Both the position numbers and the translations under genes were made by a program. A stretch of DNA of 64,000 nucleotides from JACVRN01 sp036389255 (GTDB taxonomy: Bacteria; Acidobacteriota; Blastocatellia; Pyrinomonadales; Pyrinomonadaceae), in NCBI GenBank assembly GCA_036389255.1, contig DASVQI010000006.1:496001-560000 (forward strand), written 5' to 3'. Below, piece by piece: positions 54,049 through 61,309 of the stretch. The first letter of the stretch is position 1; each line of letters opens with the position of its first letter. The notes under the pieces are model-generated. The model was given only the letters and a program-made list of their open reading frames with translations. It was not told where the DNA came from and did no database searches.

Positions 54049-54373
54049 GAAGAAAGAGATTATCAGGGAATATAAGGAGCGTAAAAACTCACCGGGCATT
54101 TACGCCGTGCGTTGTACGGCTACGGGCGACGTGTGGGTGGACTCGACTCCGAACCTCGATACGAGCCAAAACAAGGTCTGGTTCTTTTTGCGGCTCGGCT
54201 CTCATCCCAACAAAAAATTGCAGGCCAAGTGGAAAGAGCACGGCGAGGACTCGTTTGTCTACGAGATTCTTGAACAGTTCGAGGACGACCTGTCACCGAT
54301 GCAGCTTGAAATGCAAGGGAAGAAGAGAAAACAGCATTGGAAGGATGAATTGGGCGCAGAGAGCTGCCACTGA
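54029..54373 (+). CDS. Small GIY-YIG-fold protein
   Basis: 114 residues. Residues 23-85 follow the GIY-YIG nuclease layout: PGIYAVRCTATGDVWVDST, then LRLGSHPNKKLQAKWKEHG, then SFVYEILE. The YIG half is degenerate (VWV), although one Arg-x-x-x-His pair remains, so nuclease activity is uncertain. The start is either TTG 54029, 8 bp after AGGAG (54016-54020), or ATG 54035. Both overlap the preceding gene. Its role in a biosynthetic operon is unclear. It may have been captured by chance or have a regulatory or immunity role. Confidence 0.78.
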   Translation: MNMNKDKKKEIIREYKERKNSPGIYAVRCTATGDVWVDSTPNLDTSQNKVWFFLRLGSHPNKKLQAKWKEHGEDSFVYEILEQFEDDLSPMQLEMQGKKRKQHWKDELGAESCH

Positions 54374-54653
54374 TTCAAGGGTCTTGCGCCGTAAAGTTTT
54401 GATGTCCGCGCTGTAGTGACATCTGATTGAAACAGGAAGCAGCCGTCAGTAGTTTCGGTGAGGCTGCGACCCCGAATGGGCATGCGCTGTTGTGGCCCAT
54501 CCTCTTTATTTTCGTCCCCCGTTCTAACTTCTTCAATATCCCCCGAACTGAATAGCCTCTGGATTAGCGTCTACCTCCGCGCTTGCGCCGGAGATGAACT
54601 ACGTGCCAGCCCGCAAGTAATGCCGGGGGCCGGGGCACTGTAATGGAGATTCT
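54374..54653. other. 280-bp gap between the GIY-YIG and methyltransferase genes
   Basis: No convincing gene; a 61-codon ORF here has no ribosome site and a composition unlike a protein. It holds a GCAGCC/GGCTGC hairpin (about 54439-54466) and a terminator-like hairpin at 54476-54514. GGAG at 54645-54648 serves the next gene. Confidence 0.6.
54476..54514 (+). terminator. Weak candidate terminator
   Basis: ATGGGC (54476-54481) / GCCCAT (54495-54500) with a 13-nt loop, followed by the T-rich stretch CCTCTTTATTTTCG. The T run is interrupted, so confidence is low. It would separate the AT/ER-GIY-YIG operon from the methyltransferase-exporter pair. Confidence 0.35.
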
Positions 54654-55613
54654 ATGAACATCAAGAAGATACTGACGGATTTCTCCGAAGGGATGAGCAA
54701 GATTAACGTCAACGAGAACACCGCAGCCCTGAGCGATTCCGACCGCGCCGCGATTAAAGGCAACGTTGCCGTCATCTACGACTTGACGGCCTACAGGTCA
54801 CAAAAGGGCGACCTCTGGAACTGGGGCATGCACAATGAAGAGCTTGACCGTGAAATCAACGAGCGCATACCAAATTACAACAAGTTCGACACGGACGGCT
54901 TTTCCGAAGAGCTCTATTTTTATACCCTCAAGGAAATCCCTATCAGCTTTGATGACTACGCGGACAAGACAATCCTTGAGGTGGGTTGCGGAGTTGGCGA
55001 GGGGCTGAACTTCCTTTCGCGAATCGTCAATTGCCGGTCGGCCATAGGGCTCGACCTGTCAAAGCTCGCCATAGACCGCGCGAATGCGAGACTGGCAAGA
55101 GGCGATATGATTAAGTTCGTGCATGGAGACGCCGAGAACCTTCCGTTTGAAAATAACGAGCTTGACGTTGTCATCAACATCGAAAGCTCGCACACGTACC
55201 CGAATCTGGAACGCTTTCTGGCCGAGGTCGCGCGCGTTTTGAAACCGGGCGGCTATTTCTCTCACGTGGACATTTTTACCCGAGAGCGTTACCAGCAGAT
55301 GAGCCAGCTCAAGCAGGATATTAAAACCTTGAGATGGCTCAAGGAGAATGATGTTTCCGAGGATGTCAAAGCCTCTATCACCAGAAGAATGCAGCCGGAC
55401 AGCTTCCTGCGAAAGACGCATCAGGAGAAGAGGCCCGGCTCACTCATCGAGCGGCTTCTGGGCGAGCGCACCAAGATGATTATGTACGGGTCTAGCTTTA
55501 TCAATCATCAATATGGCGGTTTCTCGAATATGGCCAAGAAGATATTCATGCCTTCGACGAAGCTGTTGCCGGTGGAGAGTTATCGCTATAGCTTGGCTGT
55601 CAAAGAGGGATAA
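54654..55613 (+). CDS. SAM-dependent methyltransferase (phthiotriol O-MT-like)
   Basis: 319 residues, class I SAM-binding fold. Motif I is LEVGCGVGEG (about 108-117), the acidic ribose-binding end is GLDLS, and motif II is HGDAENLPF then VVINIESSHTYPN. The post-motif is VLKPGGYFSHVDIF. The N-terminal part (VIYDLTAYR then LWNWGMHN) and the ESSHTYP signature resemble mycobacterial phthiotriol/glycolipid O-methyltransferases and other free-standing PKS-cluster O-MTs. It is the likely O-methylation enzyme for a hydroxyl of the polyketide; C-methylation cannot be excluded. ATG 54654 has GGAG 5 bp upstream. Confidence 0.86.
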   Translation: MNIKKILTDFSEGMSKINVNENTAALSDSDRAAIKGNVAVIYDLTAYRSQKGDLWNWGMHNEELDREINERIPNYNKFDTDGFSEELYFYTLKEIPISFDDYADKTILEVGCGVGEGLNFLSRIVNCRSAIGLDLSKLAIDRANARLARGDMIKFVHGDAENLPFENNELDVVINIESSHTYPNLERFLAEVARVLKPGGYFSHVDIFTRERYQQMSQLKQDIKTLRWLKENDVSEDVKASITRRMQPDSFLRKTHQEKRPGSLIERLLGERTKMIMYGSSFINHQYGGFSNMAKKIFMPSTKLLPVESYRYSLAVKEG

Positions 55614-55650
55614 TGCGACGGGTGCGCTAGCCGGAAGGGAAAGAACGAAT

Positions 55651-56952
55651 ATGGTTGCAGAGGTAGAGCGTAAAGCGAGCCGCGCGGCGGGGATGTTCCA
55701 CGCGCTGGCGAACCGGAATTTTCGCCTGTTCTGGACGGGAGCGTTCCTCTCGAACGCGGGCACGTGGATGCAGATGGTGGCGCAGGCCATCCTCGTCTAC
55801 AACCTGACGAACTCGCCCTTCTGGCTGGGGGTGGACAGCTTCATGACGACCGCGCCGGGGCTTGTGCTCACGCTCTTCGGCGGCGCGTTGGCGGACTCTG
55901 TGAATCGCAAGCGGCTGATTATTTTCACGCAGGCAGGGGCGGGGCTCTCGGCGTTGGTGCTGGGGGTGTTTCTGCTGACGGGCGTGGTCAAGGACAGCTC
56001 TGATGTCTGGATTATCCTGTTGCTGTCGTTTGTGACGGGCAGTTGCTGGGCCTTCTCCGGGCCAGCCTTTCAGGCCATCACGTTTGACCTAGTAGAGCGC
56101 GAGGAGCTTGCGCACGCCATCGCTCTCAACTCTATGCAGTTTCAGGTGGCGCGGGTCATAGGGCCGACGCTGGCGGGCCTAACGATGAGCTACTACGGAT
56201 TGGCGGGCTGCTTTCTGGGCAATGGCCTCTCCTACGTGGCGATTGTGACGGCACTCACACAGGTTCGGTTCGAGCCAAAGCCACGCCCTCCGGCCCCTGC
56301 GCCTGCGAAGGTCGAAACTGGAACTCAGTCGCGCTTGTCAAAGAGCAGCCGCGCCATCTGGGCCGACCTGATGGAAGGCTTCCGCTATGTGGGAAGCCGC
56401 CCGCGAGTGCGCCTGCTGCTATTCTGTTCGGCGTTGGTGAGCTTCTTCGCCGGGCCGTACCTCGTCCTCACGCCCGTCTTCGCCAAAGAGGTCTTCGGGT
56501 GGGGCGATACGGGCGTCTCGTTGTTGATGGGAATGGCCGGAGCGGGCGCGCTGTGCGGTGCGCTGATGCTCACCTACCTCGGTGACTTCAAGCAGAAGGG
56601 CTGGTTCGCGCTGGCGAGTTCAGTCATGTCTGGCGTCTGTCTCTTCGTCTTCGCGGTGGCGACGCACCCGGCTCTGGCGCTTCCGGCACTCTTCGGCGTA
56701 GGCCTCTCTATGGTTTCGTTCTTCGCCGTCAATAATACGCTCGTGCAGCAACTCGTCACAGACCAGATGCGCGGGCGCGTGATGAGCATGTGGATTCTGA
56801 CCCTCATCGGGACAATGCCGTTGGGGAGTTTCCTATCTGGAATCGGCGCGGCGCGTTATGGCGCGCAGTGGACGCTCGCCATATGCGGGCTCTTCATCAC
56901 GCTCTTAATCGGGTTCATAGGGTTGCGCAACGCGCGTCTGCGTGAGCTTTAA
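55651..56952 (+). CDS. MFS exporter (EntS-like, MFS_3)
   Basis: 433 residues from ATG 55651, with GGAAGGG upstream. The longer in-frame start at 55513 lies inside the previous gene and encodes an Arg/Cys-rich stretch unlike an MFS N-terminus. FRLFWTGAFLSNAGTWMQ and GGALADSVNRKRLI (the MFS loop 2-3 motif) and about 12 hydrophobic segments place it with EntS-type drug/siderophore exporters. It is predicted to export the cluster product or give self-resistance. Its 3' end overlaps the convergent phosphopantetheinyl transferase gene by 38 bp. Confidence 0.88.
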   Translation: MVAEVERKASRAAGMFHALANRNFRLFWTGAFLSNAGTWMQMVAQAILVYNLTNSPFWLGVDSFMTTAPGLVLTLFGGALADSVNRKRLIIFTQAGAGLSALVLGVFLLTGVVKDSSDVWIILLLSFVTGSCWAFSGPAFQAITFDLVEREELAHAIALNSMQFQVARVIGPTLAGLTMSYYGLAGCFLGNGLSYVAIVTALTQVRFEPKPRPPAPAPAKVETGTQSRLSKSSRAIWADLMEGFRYVGSRPRVRLLLFCSALVSFFAGPYLVLTPVFAKEVFGWGDTGVSLLMGMAGAGALCGALMLTYLGDFKQKGWFALASSVMSGVCLFVFAVATHPALALPALFGVGLSMVSFFAVNNTLVQQLVTDQMRGRVMSMWILTLIGTMPLGSFLSGIGAARYGAQWTLAICGLFITLLIGFIGLRNARLREL

Positions 56953-57757
56953 GCACGTCGGACGTATAAGTGCAGTGGCGCAGACGCCAGCCTCGCCCAT
57001 AAACCGCGAGCGCGCCGACGTATCCCTCTGTCGGCCTGACATCGAAGAGCGACCACCGTGCCGCGCGCTCGCGGTCGCCGTTGATACTGTGAAAGATAGC
57101 TTGCTGTCCCGGCATCAAGCTCACCTGAAACTCGTCTAGCGGAACATGAAGCCCGTCGCCAACCGCCTTTACGTATGCCTCTTTCCGCGTCCAGCAATTG
57201 AGAAAGCCGAGCGAGCGGGTCTTCTCATCCAGAGCCATAACTTCCGCGTATTCGGCGGGCGAGAAGAATCGTTTGGCTATGCTCTCCGCGTCACTCATAG
57301 GACGAATCCACTCGACATCCACGCCCAGCAAAGGCTCGCGCGCCACCGCGTACAGAGCCACATCTTTCGAATGAGACAGGTTGAAATAGATAGACGAGTC
57401 AGGCAGCGACGGCTTTCCTTTGGCCCCGTAGATGAAGACCAACTTGTCGGGCGGAACTCCCGTGTACAGGCAGAGGATTGAACGCAGCAGGCCGCGACTG
57501 ATGATAAAAGCCTCACGGTGCCTATCGAAATGGAAGCGCGCGGCCCGCTCGCGCTCGTCGCGCGACAGCACCTCAAGCAAGCTCCGTATCACCATCGGCG
57601 GCGCGTGAAGGCGCGCGTACGAGAGGTGTATCTCACGGCTCGGCAGCGTCAAAAGGTCGGGTCGCTCAAACTTGAACATAAGCCTCTGTTGCACCACCCG
57701 GCGTGATGCCTGACTGCGACGATTCTCCCGAAGCCCGTCCGCGCGAGTTGCCTTCAC
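56915..57757 (-). CDS. Sfp-type 4'-phosphopantetheinyl transferase
   Basis: 280 residues from GTG 57757. It converts apo-carriers to holo form using CoA. Signatures: NLSHSKDVAL (126-135), GVDVEW (145-150, Mg2+-binding Asp/Glu) and CWTRKEAYVK (188-197). The GTG overlaps the TGA of the upstream membrane protein gene (GTGA), which implies coupling. A second start, ATG 57679 preceded by CAGAGGC, gives a 254-residue protein closer to the usual Sfp length, so the start is not settled. It is the obvious activator of the carriers encoded here. Confidence 0.9.
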   Translation of the reverse strand: MKATRADGLRENRRSQASRRVVQQRLMFKFERPDLLTLPSREIHLSYARLHAPPMVIRSLLEVLSRDERERAARFHFDRHREAFIISRGLLRSILCLYTGVPPDKLVFIYGAKGKPSLPDSSIYFNLSHSKDVALYAVAREPLLGVDVEWIRPMSDAESIAKRFFSPAEYAEVMALDEKTRSLGFLNCWTRKEAYVKAVGDGLHVPLDEFQVSLMPGQQAIFHSINGDRERAARWSLFDVRPTEGYVGALAVYGRGWRLRHCTYTSDVLKAHADARCATL

Positions 57758-60486
57758 GTAAGAGAGGTTTCGGGCGGCGACTTGACCGCTTTATGTCTCA
57801 TGCGAACCGGCGCTCGCCTGTAATAGCTGAGCGCTGTAAACAGAGCCAGCCCGGCCAGCGTCAGCGCAGAGAAGACTAAGGCTAACCAGTCGAACCAGCG
57901 CCGCGCGTAGACCAGCGAGGTGCTCTCGCGCACGAACGTCAGCATGAACATAGGATTGGCCGCATAAATTCTCTGGCCGTCCCGGCGTTGCCACGACGGA
58001 TGATACGAAGTGCGTATGAGCACCGGCACGCTTTCCGTAACCGGCCCGTCCAGATTCAGGCGGACGCTGTTTTGCCCCAAGTCAGCCGTGACGTTGACGG
58101 GCGCGACCGGAACCTTGTGGCTCTCAAGCACGCTGCGGATAGAGCCCCAGACTTTCCTGATTTCACTAGACCCGTAGCGGCGCGACGGCCCCCAGTTATC
58201 CAGAAACGGCCCTCTGGATTCGGGCTGTCGCTCGATGATGACGGCATTCGGAAAGTCCGCGATGTTGTCCCTGAGTCGCTGGAAGAATCGCGTGTCTCGC
58301 ATCAGCAGAATAAGCGGGCGGTTCTGTGCAAAGTAACGCAGGTGACGAAAGACCTGGTCGCAATTGTCGCACTCGTAAGTGTCCAGCACGATTGCGCCAT
58401 AGTTGGAGAGATTATCGTTCTTCAGCAGGTCATCGAGTTCGATTGAGGGCGCACGGACGAGCAGCACATCGAACCAGCCGTCCGCAAATTGCTCCTCGGC
58501 CAGCCGGATGAAGTTGTAGTCGTTTGCGTGACGCCCCTTGACTGTGAAGGGGCTGACGACTAGCGCAGGTCTGTTGACGAGCGCCTGTACGGGCGGAACC
58601 ATCTCGCCGTTCAACTCGAAGATGCTCCAATCACCGATGTCCTGTCGCGCTCCAATCCCCGGCTCCTGCGCGAGCCGCTCCTTCATCGCCGGAGAATAGA
58701 TGACCAGATAACGCGTCCCCATCTGTCGCGCCAGCTCTATATGGCGTGCGAGCGGTTGCTCGGTGAAGTCTAAATCGTCCGACAGCGCAGAGCTGAAGCC
58801 GAACGTGTCTGGATTGAAGGAGAAGACGTTGGCCAGTGGGTTAAAAAAGACTGAGTTGGGCGTCACCTCTCGGAAAATCACGCTCAGAGTTTGATTGCCC
58901 TGCGCGCCCAGATAAGAGTTCAGTGCGTGCCCGTCCAAGAACGCAGTCCTGCGGTCAAAGAGGTTGGGATTCTCTACAAGGTAGCGCCCCTGCGGATGTT
59001 CACGCCCGAATCTCAGGATGGCGTTAAGGGTCTGCCCGGCCCTGGTCACTACGGCGTAATCGTCCTGATGCTCACGCGCTATCTGCTTCAACAACTCGTC
59101 AGGAGTGAAGGGCACGGGAGGCTGCCGTATATCGTCCGGGACGGAAGTCGCGGGCGCGCTCACGGGCTGCGCGTCCAGATTCGCCGGATAGACAGCGAAA
59201 GTCGTCTCGATGACCGTGTAGAGGTTTGTAATCGGATAACTGAATGAGGCCGCCAGCACCAGCAGGAAAAAGAATGAAGCGAAAACAATGGTCGGCGTAT
59301 GTGTCCCCAGACGCGCACGCGCGGAGCGCACGCGCGGCAACCTCTGGCCCAGCTTCGCCCTTATCCAGCCCAGCAGGTTGGCTACGGCAAAGCCGACTGG
59401 AACCGTGATTAGATAACTGGCCGTCGGGAGCAGCCGGTTGGCCTGCAAGGGGAACCACGGAGGCGCGACCGCCGCCGCAAAGATAATTACGTTGACCAGC
59501 ACGAAACAGGTGATGAGGTACGGCCACAACGCGGGCGTCGGCCTGCGTGCCCAGCAGAAGAAGCCGTAAATGGCCAGCACGAACCATATCATCATTAGCG
59601 GAGTAATAATGACGAGCGTGAACGGGCGCGTCACGAAATAGGTGTACTGGGTCATCATCGGAACGAGCCAGAAGAGAGCCAGCGCGAAAGCAATAATCGG
59701 CGTGATGGCGTGCGCGAGCAGCACACGCCGCGCCTCGCTGTTGCCGCCTCTGAGGATGGCCGCGATGCCGAACTTCCGCAGGTCTGTCAGGAGCGTCGCT
59801 CCGATAATCAGCGCGGTAGTGATGCCGTTCAGATAGTTACCGAGGACGGCCAGCGCCAGTAGAAGGGCCGCCAGCGCGAACCGCCATGCGCGCCTGTCCG
59901 CGTGCAGGTACGTGACATACCATGCAATCAGCAGCACGAAGCCGAGCGGTTGAGTGTAGAGCCCTACGCCGAAAGTGCTTGAGTATTCCAGACCCGACGC
60001 CCAACGCAACTGGTCACCGAATCTGTAGTCAACGAGCGGAATCAAGCAGAGCATGGATGTCCAGAATGCGATGCGCCTGTCTCCCTCTGAGACGAACCAC
60101 GCGAGCGTCCACATCGCCGCCGGAATCAACAGTATTGGCAGCAACACCATCAGCTTGAATGCCGAAACGAAGGTGAAAAGACGCGAGTGATAGAGCAGCG
60201 ACACGCACCAGAAGAAGAGCGGCGGGTAGAAGTTCGGGAAGGGCATACCGCCGAAGTGCATCTGCGTCCAGCCGAAGGTGTCCGGGAAGATGTTCCGGGC
60301 GTATATCTGGGCGATGCCGAAGTGCCCCGTCCCGTCCCACGCGCGCGGAATCCCCCAAGTCCAGATGTTCCACAGGAATTTGTGCAACAACACCAAAGGC
60401 AGCACCGTCACATAGAGCGGCGCTAAAATGGAGAGGATGAACGCACGCATCCTTCCGGATTTGCCGCCATTTTTTCCAGCTCGCAT
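57754..60486 (-). CDS. Large polytopic membrane protein (PTPS-related/GT-C-like)
   Basis: 910 residues from ATG 60486. GAGGT lies 4 bp upstream; the longer in-frame start at 60600 has no ribosome site. The N-terminal half has about ten hydrophobic helices. An AWDGTGHFG motif and GMPFPNFYPPLFFW lie in the first extracytoplasmic loop, the pattern of the '6-pyruvoyl-tetrahydropterin synthase-related' membrane family and lipid-linked sugar transferases. A ~400-residue soluble extracytoplasmic part follows, then one last helix (WLALVFSALTLAGLALF) and a basic tail. It is cotranscribed with the phosphopantetheinyl transferase. Possible roles are glycosylation or envelope work; a direct role in the pathway is not shown. 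Confidence 0.72.
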   Translation of the reverse strand: MRAGKNGGKSGRMRAFILSILAPLYVTVLPLVLLHKFLWNIWTWGIPRAWDGTGHFGIAQIYARNIFPDTFGWTQMHFGGMPFPNFYPPLFFWCVSLLYHSRLFTFVSAFKLMVLLPILLIPAAMWTLAWFVSEGDRRIAFWTSMLCLIPLVDYRFGDQLRWASGLEYSSTFGVGLYTQPLGFVLLIAWYVTYLHADRRAWRFALAALLLALAVLGNYLNGITTALIIGATLLTDLRKFGIAAILRGGNSEARRVLLAHAITPIIAFALALFWLVPMMTQYTYFVTRPFTLVIITPLMMIWFVLAIYGFFCWARRPTPALWPYLITCFVLVNVIIFAAAVAPPWFPLQANRLLPTASYLITVPVGFAVANLLGWIRAKLGQRLPRVRSARARLGTHTPTIVFASFFFLLVLAASFSYPITNLYTVIETTFAVYPANLDAQPVSAPATSVPDDIRQPPVPFTPDELLKQIAREHQDDYAVVTRAGQTLNAILRFGREHPQGRYLVENPNLFDRRTAFLDGHALNSYLGAQGNQTLSVIFREVTPNSVFFNPLANVFSFNPDTFGFSSALSDDLDFTEQPLARHIELARQMGTRYLVIYSPAMKERLAQEPGIGARQDIGDWSIFELNGEMVPPVQALVNRPALVVSPFTVKGRHANDYNFIRLAEEQFADGWFDVLLVRAPSIELDDLLKNDNLSNYGAIVLDTYECDNCDQVFRHLRYFAQNRPLILLMRDTRFFQRLRDNIADFPNAVIIERQPESRGPFLDNWGPSRRYGSSEIRKVWGSIRSVLESHKVPVAPVNVTADLGQNSVRLNLDGPVTESVPVLIRTSYHPSWQRRDGQRIYAANPMFMLTFVRESTSLVYARRWFDWLALVFSALTLAGLALFTALSYYRRAPVRMRHKAVKSPPETSLT

Positions 60487-60912
60487 ATTTACCTCGTCAT
60501 GACAGTTCTCATCCATTTTCGAGGGGGGCAAAGGAAACAGCAGGAGTGACACCAAAATCAACTGATGCCGTGCCGTGGAGACGTAAATCGTATTAAGCAA
60601 ACGACAGGGGAGAACGCCACAAACCGTTGGAGGAGGTCAAAGCCTTTGTCGTGAGTAGAGACAGTTGAGTAATGTCTCGGTTTGGGATGACCGAAAGTAA
60701 CCTTCGAATCACGGCTTTAACGTTCCCGCCGAAGCCCTTGTCAGTGGTGCAATAAAATGTGTGACACCGGCTGGAAAGGCCGCAGAGTCAGTATCCGAGA
60801 AACGCCGGACTCCAACAGCATGTAAATGAACTAAACAAACGAATTCTACCTCAAAGCATGATGGGTTGCAAGAATCCTTAGGGAGCGGAATTGGGCCTGA
60901 CCTCGTGCGCCG

Positions 60913-60935
60913 GAGCGTTGCGGGCCGCGACGCTC
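60913..60935. terminator. GC-rich hairpin between divergent genes
   Basis: Inverted repeat GAGCGT (60913-60918) / ACGCTC (60930-60935) with a GC-rich loop that can pair further. No clear T run follows on either strand, so this may be a simple hairpin and not a terminator. Confidence 0.25.
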
Positions 60936-61028
60936 GTTTATCAATTCGAAGGTGATGTTGACTTGTACGCGCGGCTCGATGACCAATTTATTGATAGATG
61001 CCTGCTTCACTTTTGACTGTTAACAGCC

Positions 61029-61057
61029 ATTAAATTAAAACATTTATGTCTTGACAA
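61029..61057 (-). promoter_or_regulatory. Candidate sigma70 promoter toward the membrane protein/PPTase operon
   Basis: On the minus strand TTGTCA (61057-61052), a 17-bp spacer, then TTTAAT (61034-61029). It shares its -35 bases with the plus-strand promoter candidate. The distance to the start at 60486 is about 540 bp, which is long. Confidence 0.3.
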
Positions 61058-61069
61058 CGTCTTGATAAT
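61048..61069 (+). repeat. Tandem 11-bp direct repeat at the promoter
   Basis: GTCTTGACAAC (61048-61058) is followed directly by GTCTTGATAAT (61059-61069), 9 of 11 identical. It overlaps both -35 candidates, a place where a regulator could bind. Confidence 0.4.
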
Positions 61070-61078
61070 CCCTATTAT
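61051..61078 (+). promoter_or_regulatory. Candidate sigma70 promoter for the secreted repeat protein
   Basis: TTGACA (61051-61056), a 16-bp spacer, then TATTAT (61073-61078). This implies a leader of about 225 nt before ATG 61310. Confidence 0.5.
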
Positions 61079-61174
61079 TACGATGTCTCTTCCCTGACCG
61101 GAGGCGGAGTAGCGGTCGTAAGAGCTGCTTCTATCAGCCTCATATTTACCAACTCAAATTTTGGTCTAGGATTG

Positions 61175-61203
61175 CCCTTTCAGAAAGGGACTGCTTTCTT
61201 TTA
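61175..61203 (+). promoter_or_regulatory. Hairpin with T-rich tail in the leader
   Basis: CCCTTT/AAAGGG with a 3-nt loop (61175-61189), then CTGCTTTCTTTT. It could act as a weak terminator or attenuator between promoter and gene. The stem is only 6 bp. Confidence 0.3.
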
Positions 61204-61264
61204 ACCCCTGTCTGCGTCTCCATTTCTAGTAAGCCTGCGCAGATGCCAGCTATATCCGGGTAGT

Positions 61265-61279
61265 GTTATCCGGGATAAC
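61265..61279. promoter_or_regulatory. 15-bp perfect palindrome upstream of the secreted protein gene
   Basis: GTTATCC-G-GGATAAC, 7-bp arms around one base, 30 bp before the start codon and just upstream of the ribosome site GGAGAG (61298-61303). It could be a protein operator or a short RNA hairpin over the ribosome site. Confidence 0.4.
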
Positions 61280-61309
61280 CCCTAATCGTTACCGCACGGA
61301 GAGCCCCCT

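Larger units (their letters stand above)
60487..61309. other. Divergent intergenic region, 823 bp
   Basis: No gene seen. It is more AT-rich near 61010-61080. It holds a GC-rich hairpin GAGCGT/ACGCTC (60913-60935), overlapping promoter-like sequences on both strands (61029-61078), a hairpin CCCTTT/AAAGGG (61175-61189) with a T-rich tail, and a 15-bp palindrome (61265-61279). The rest shows no clear structure. Confidence 0.6.

Noticed and set aside
54458..54643. 61-codon ORF in the gap before the methyltransferase
   Set aside because: Cys/Arg/Ser-rich without motif or ribosome site; it covers a terminator-like hairpin.
55513..55650. Longer start of the MFS gene
   Set aside because: Those 46 codons overlap the methyltransferase gene in another frame and encode no MFS sequence; ATG 55651 has its own ribosome site.
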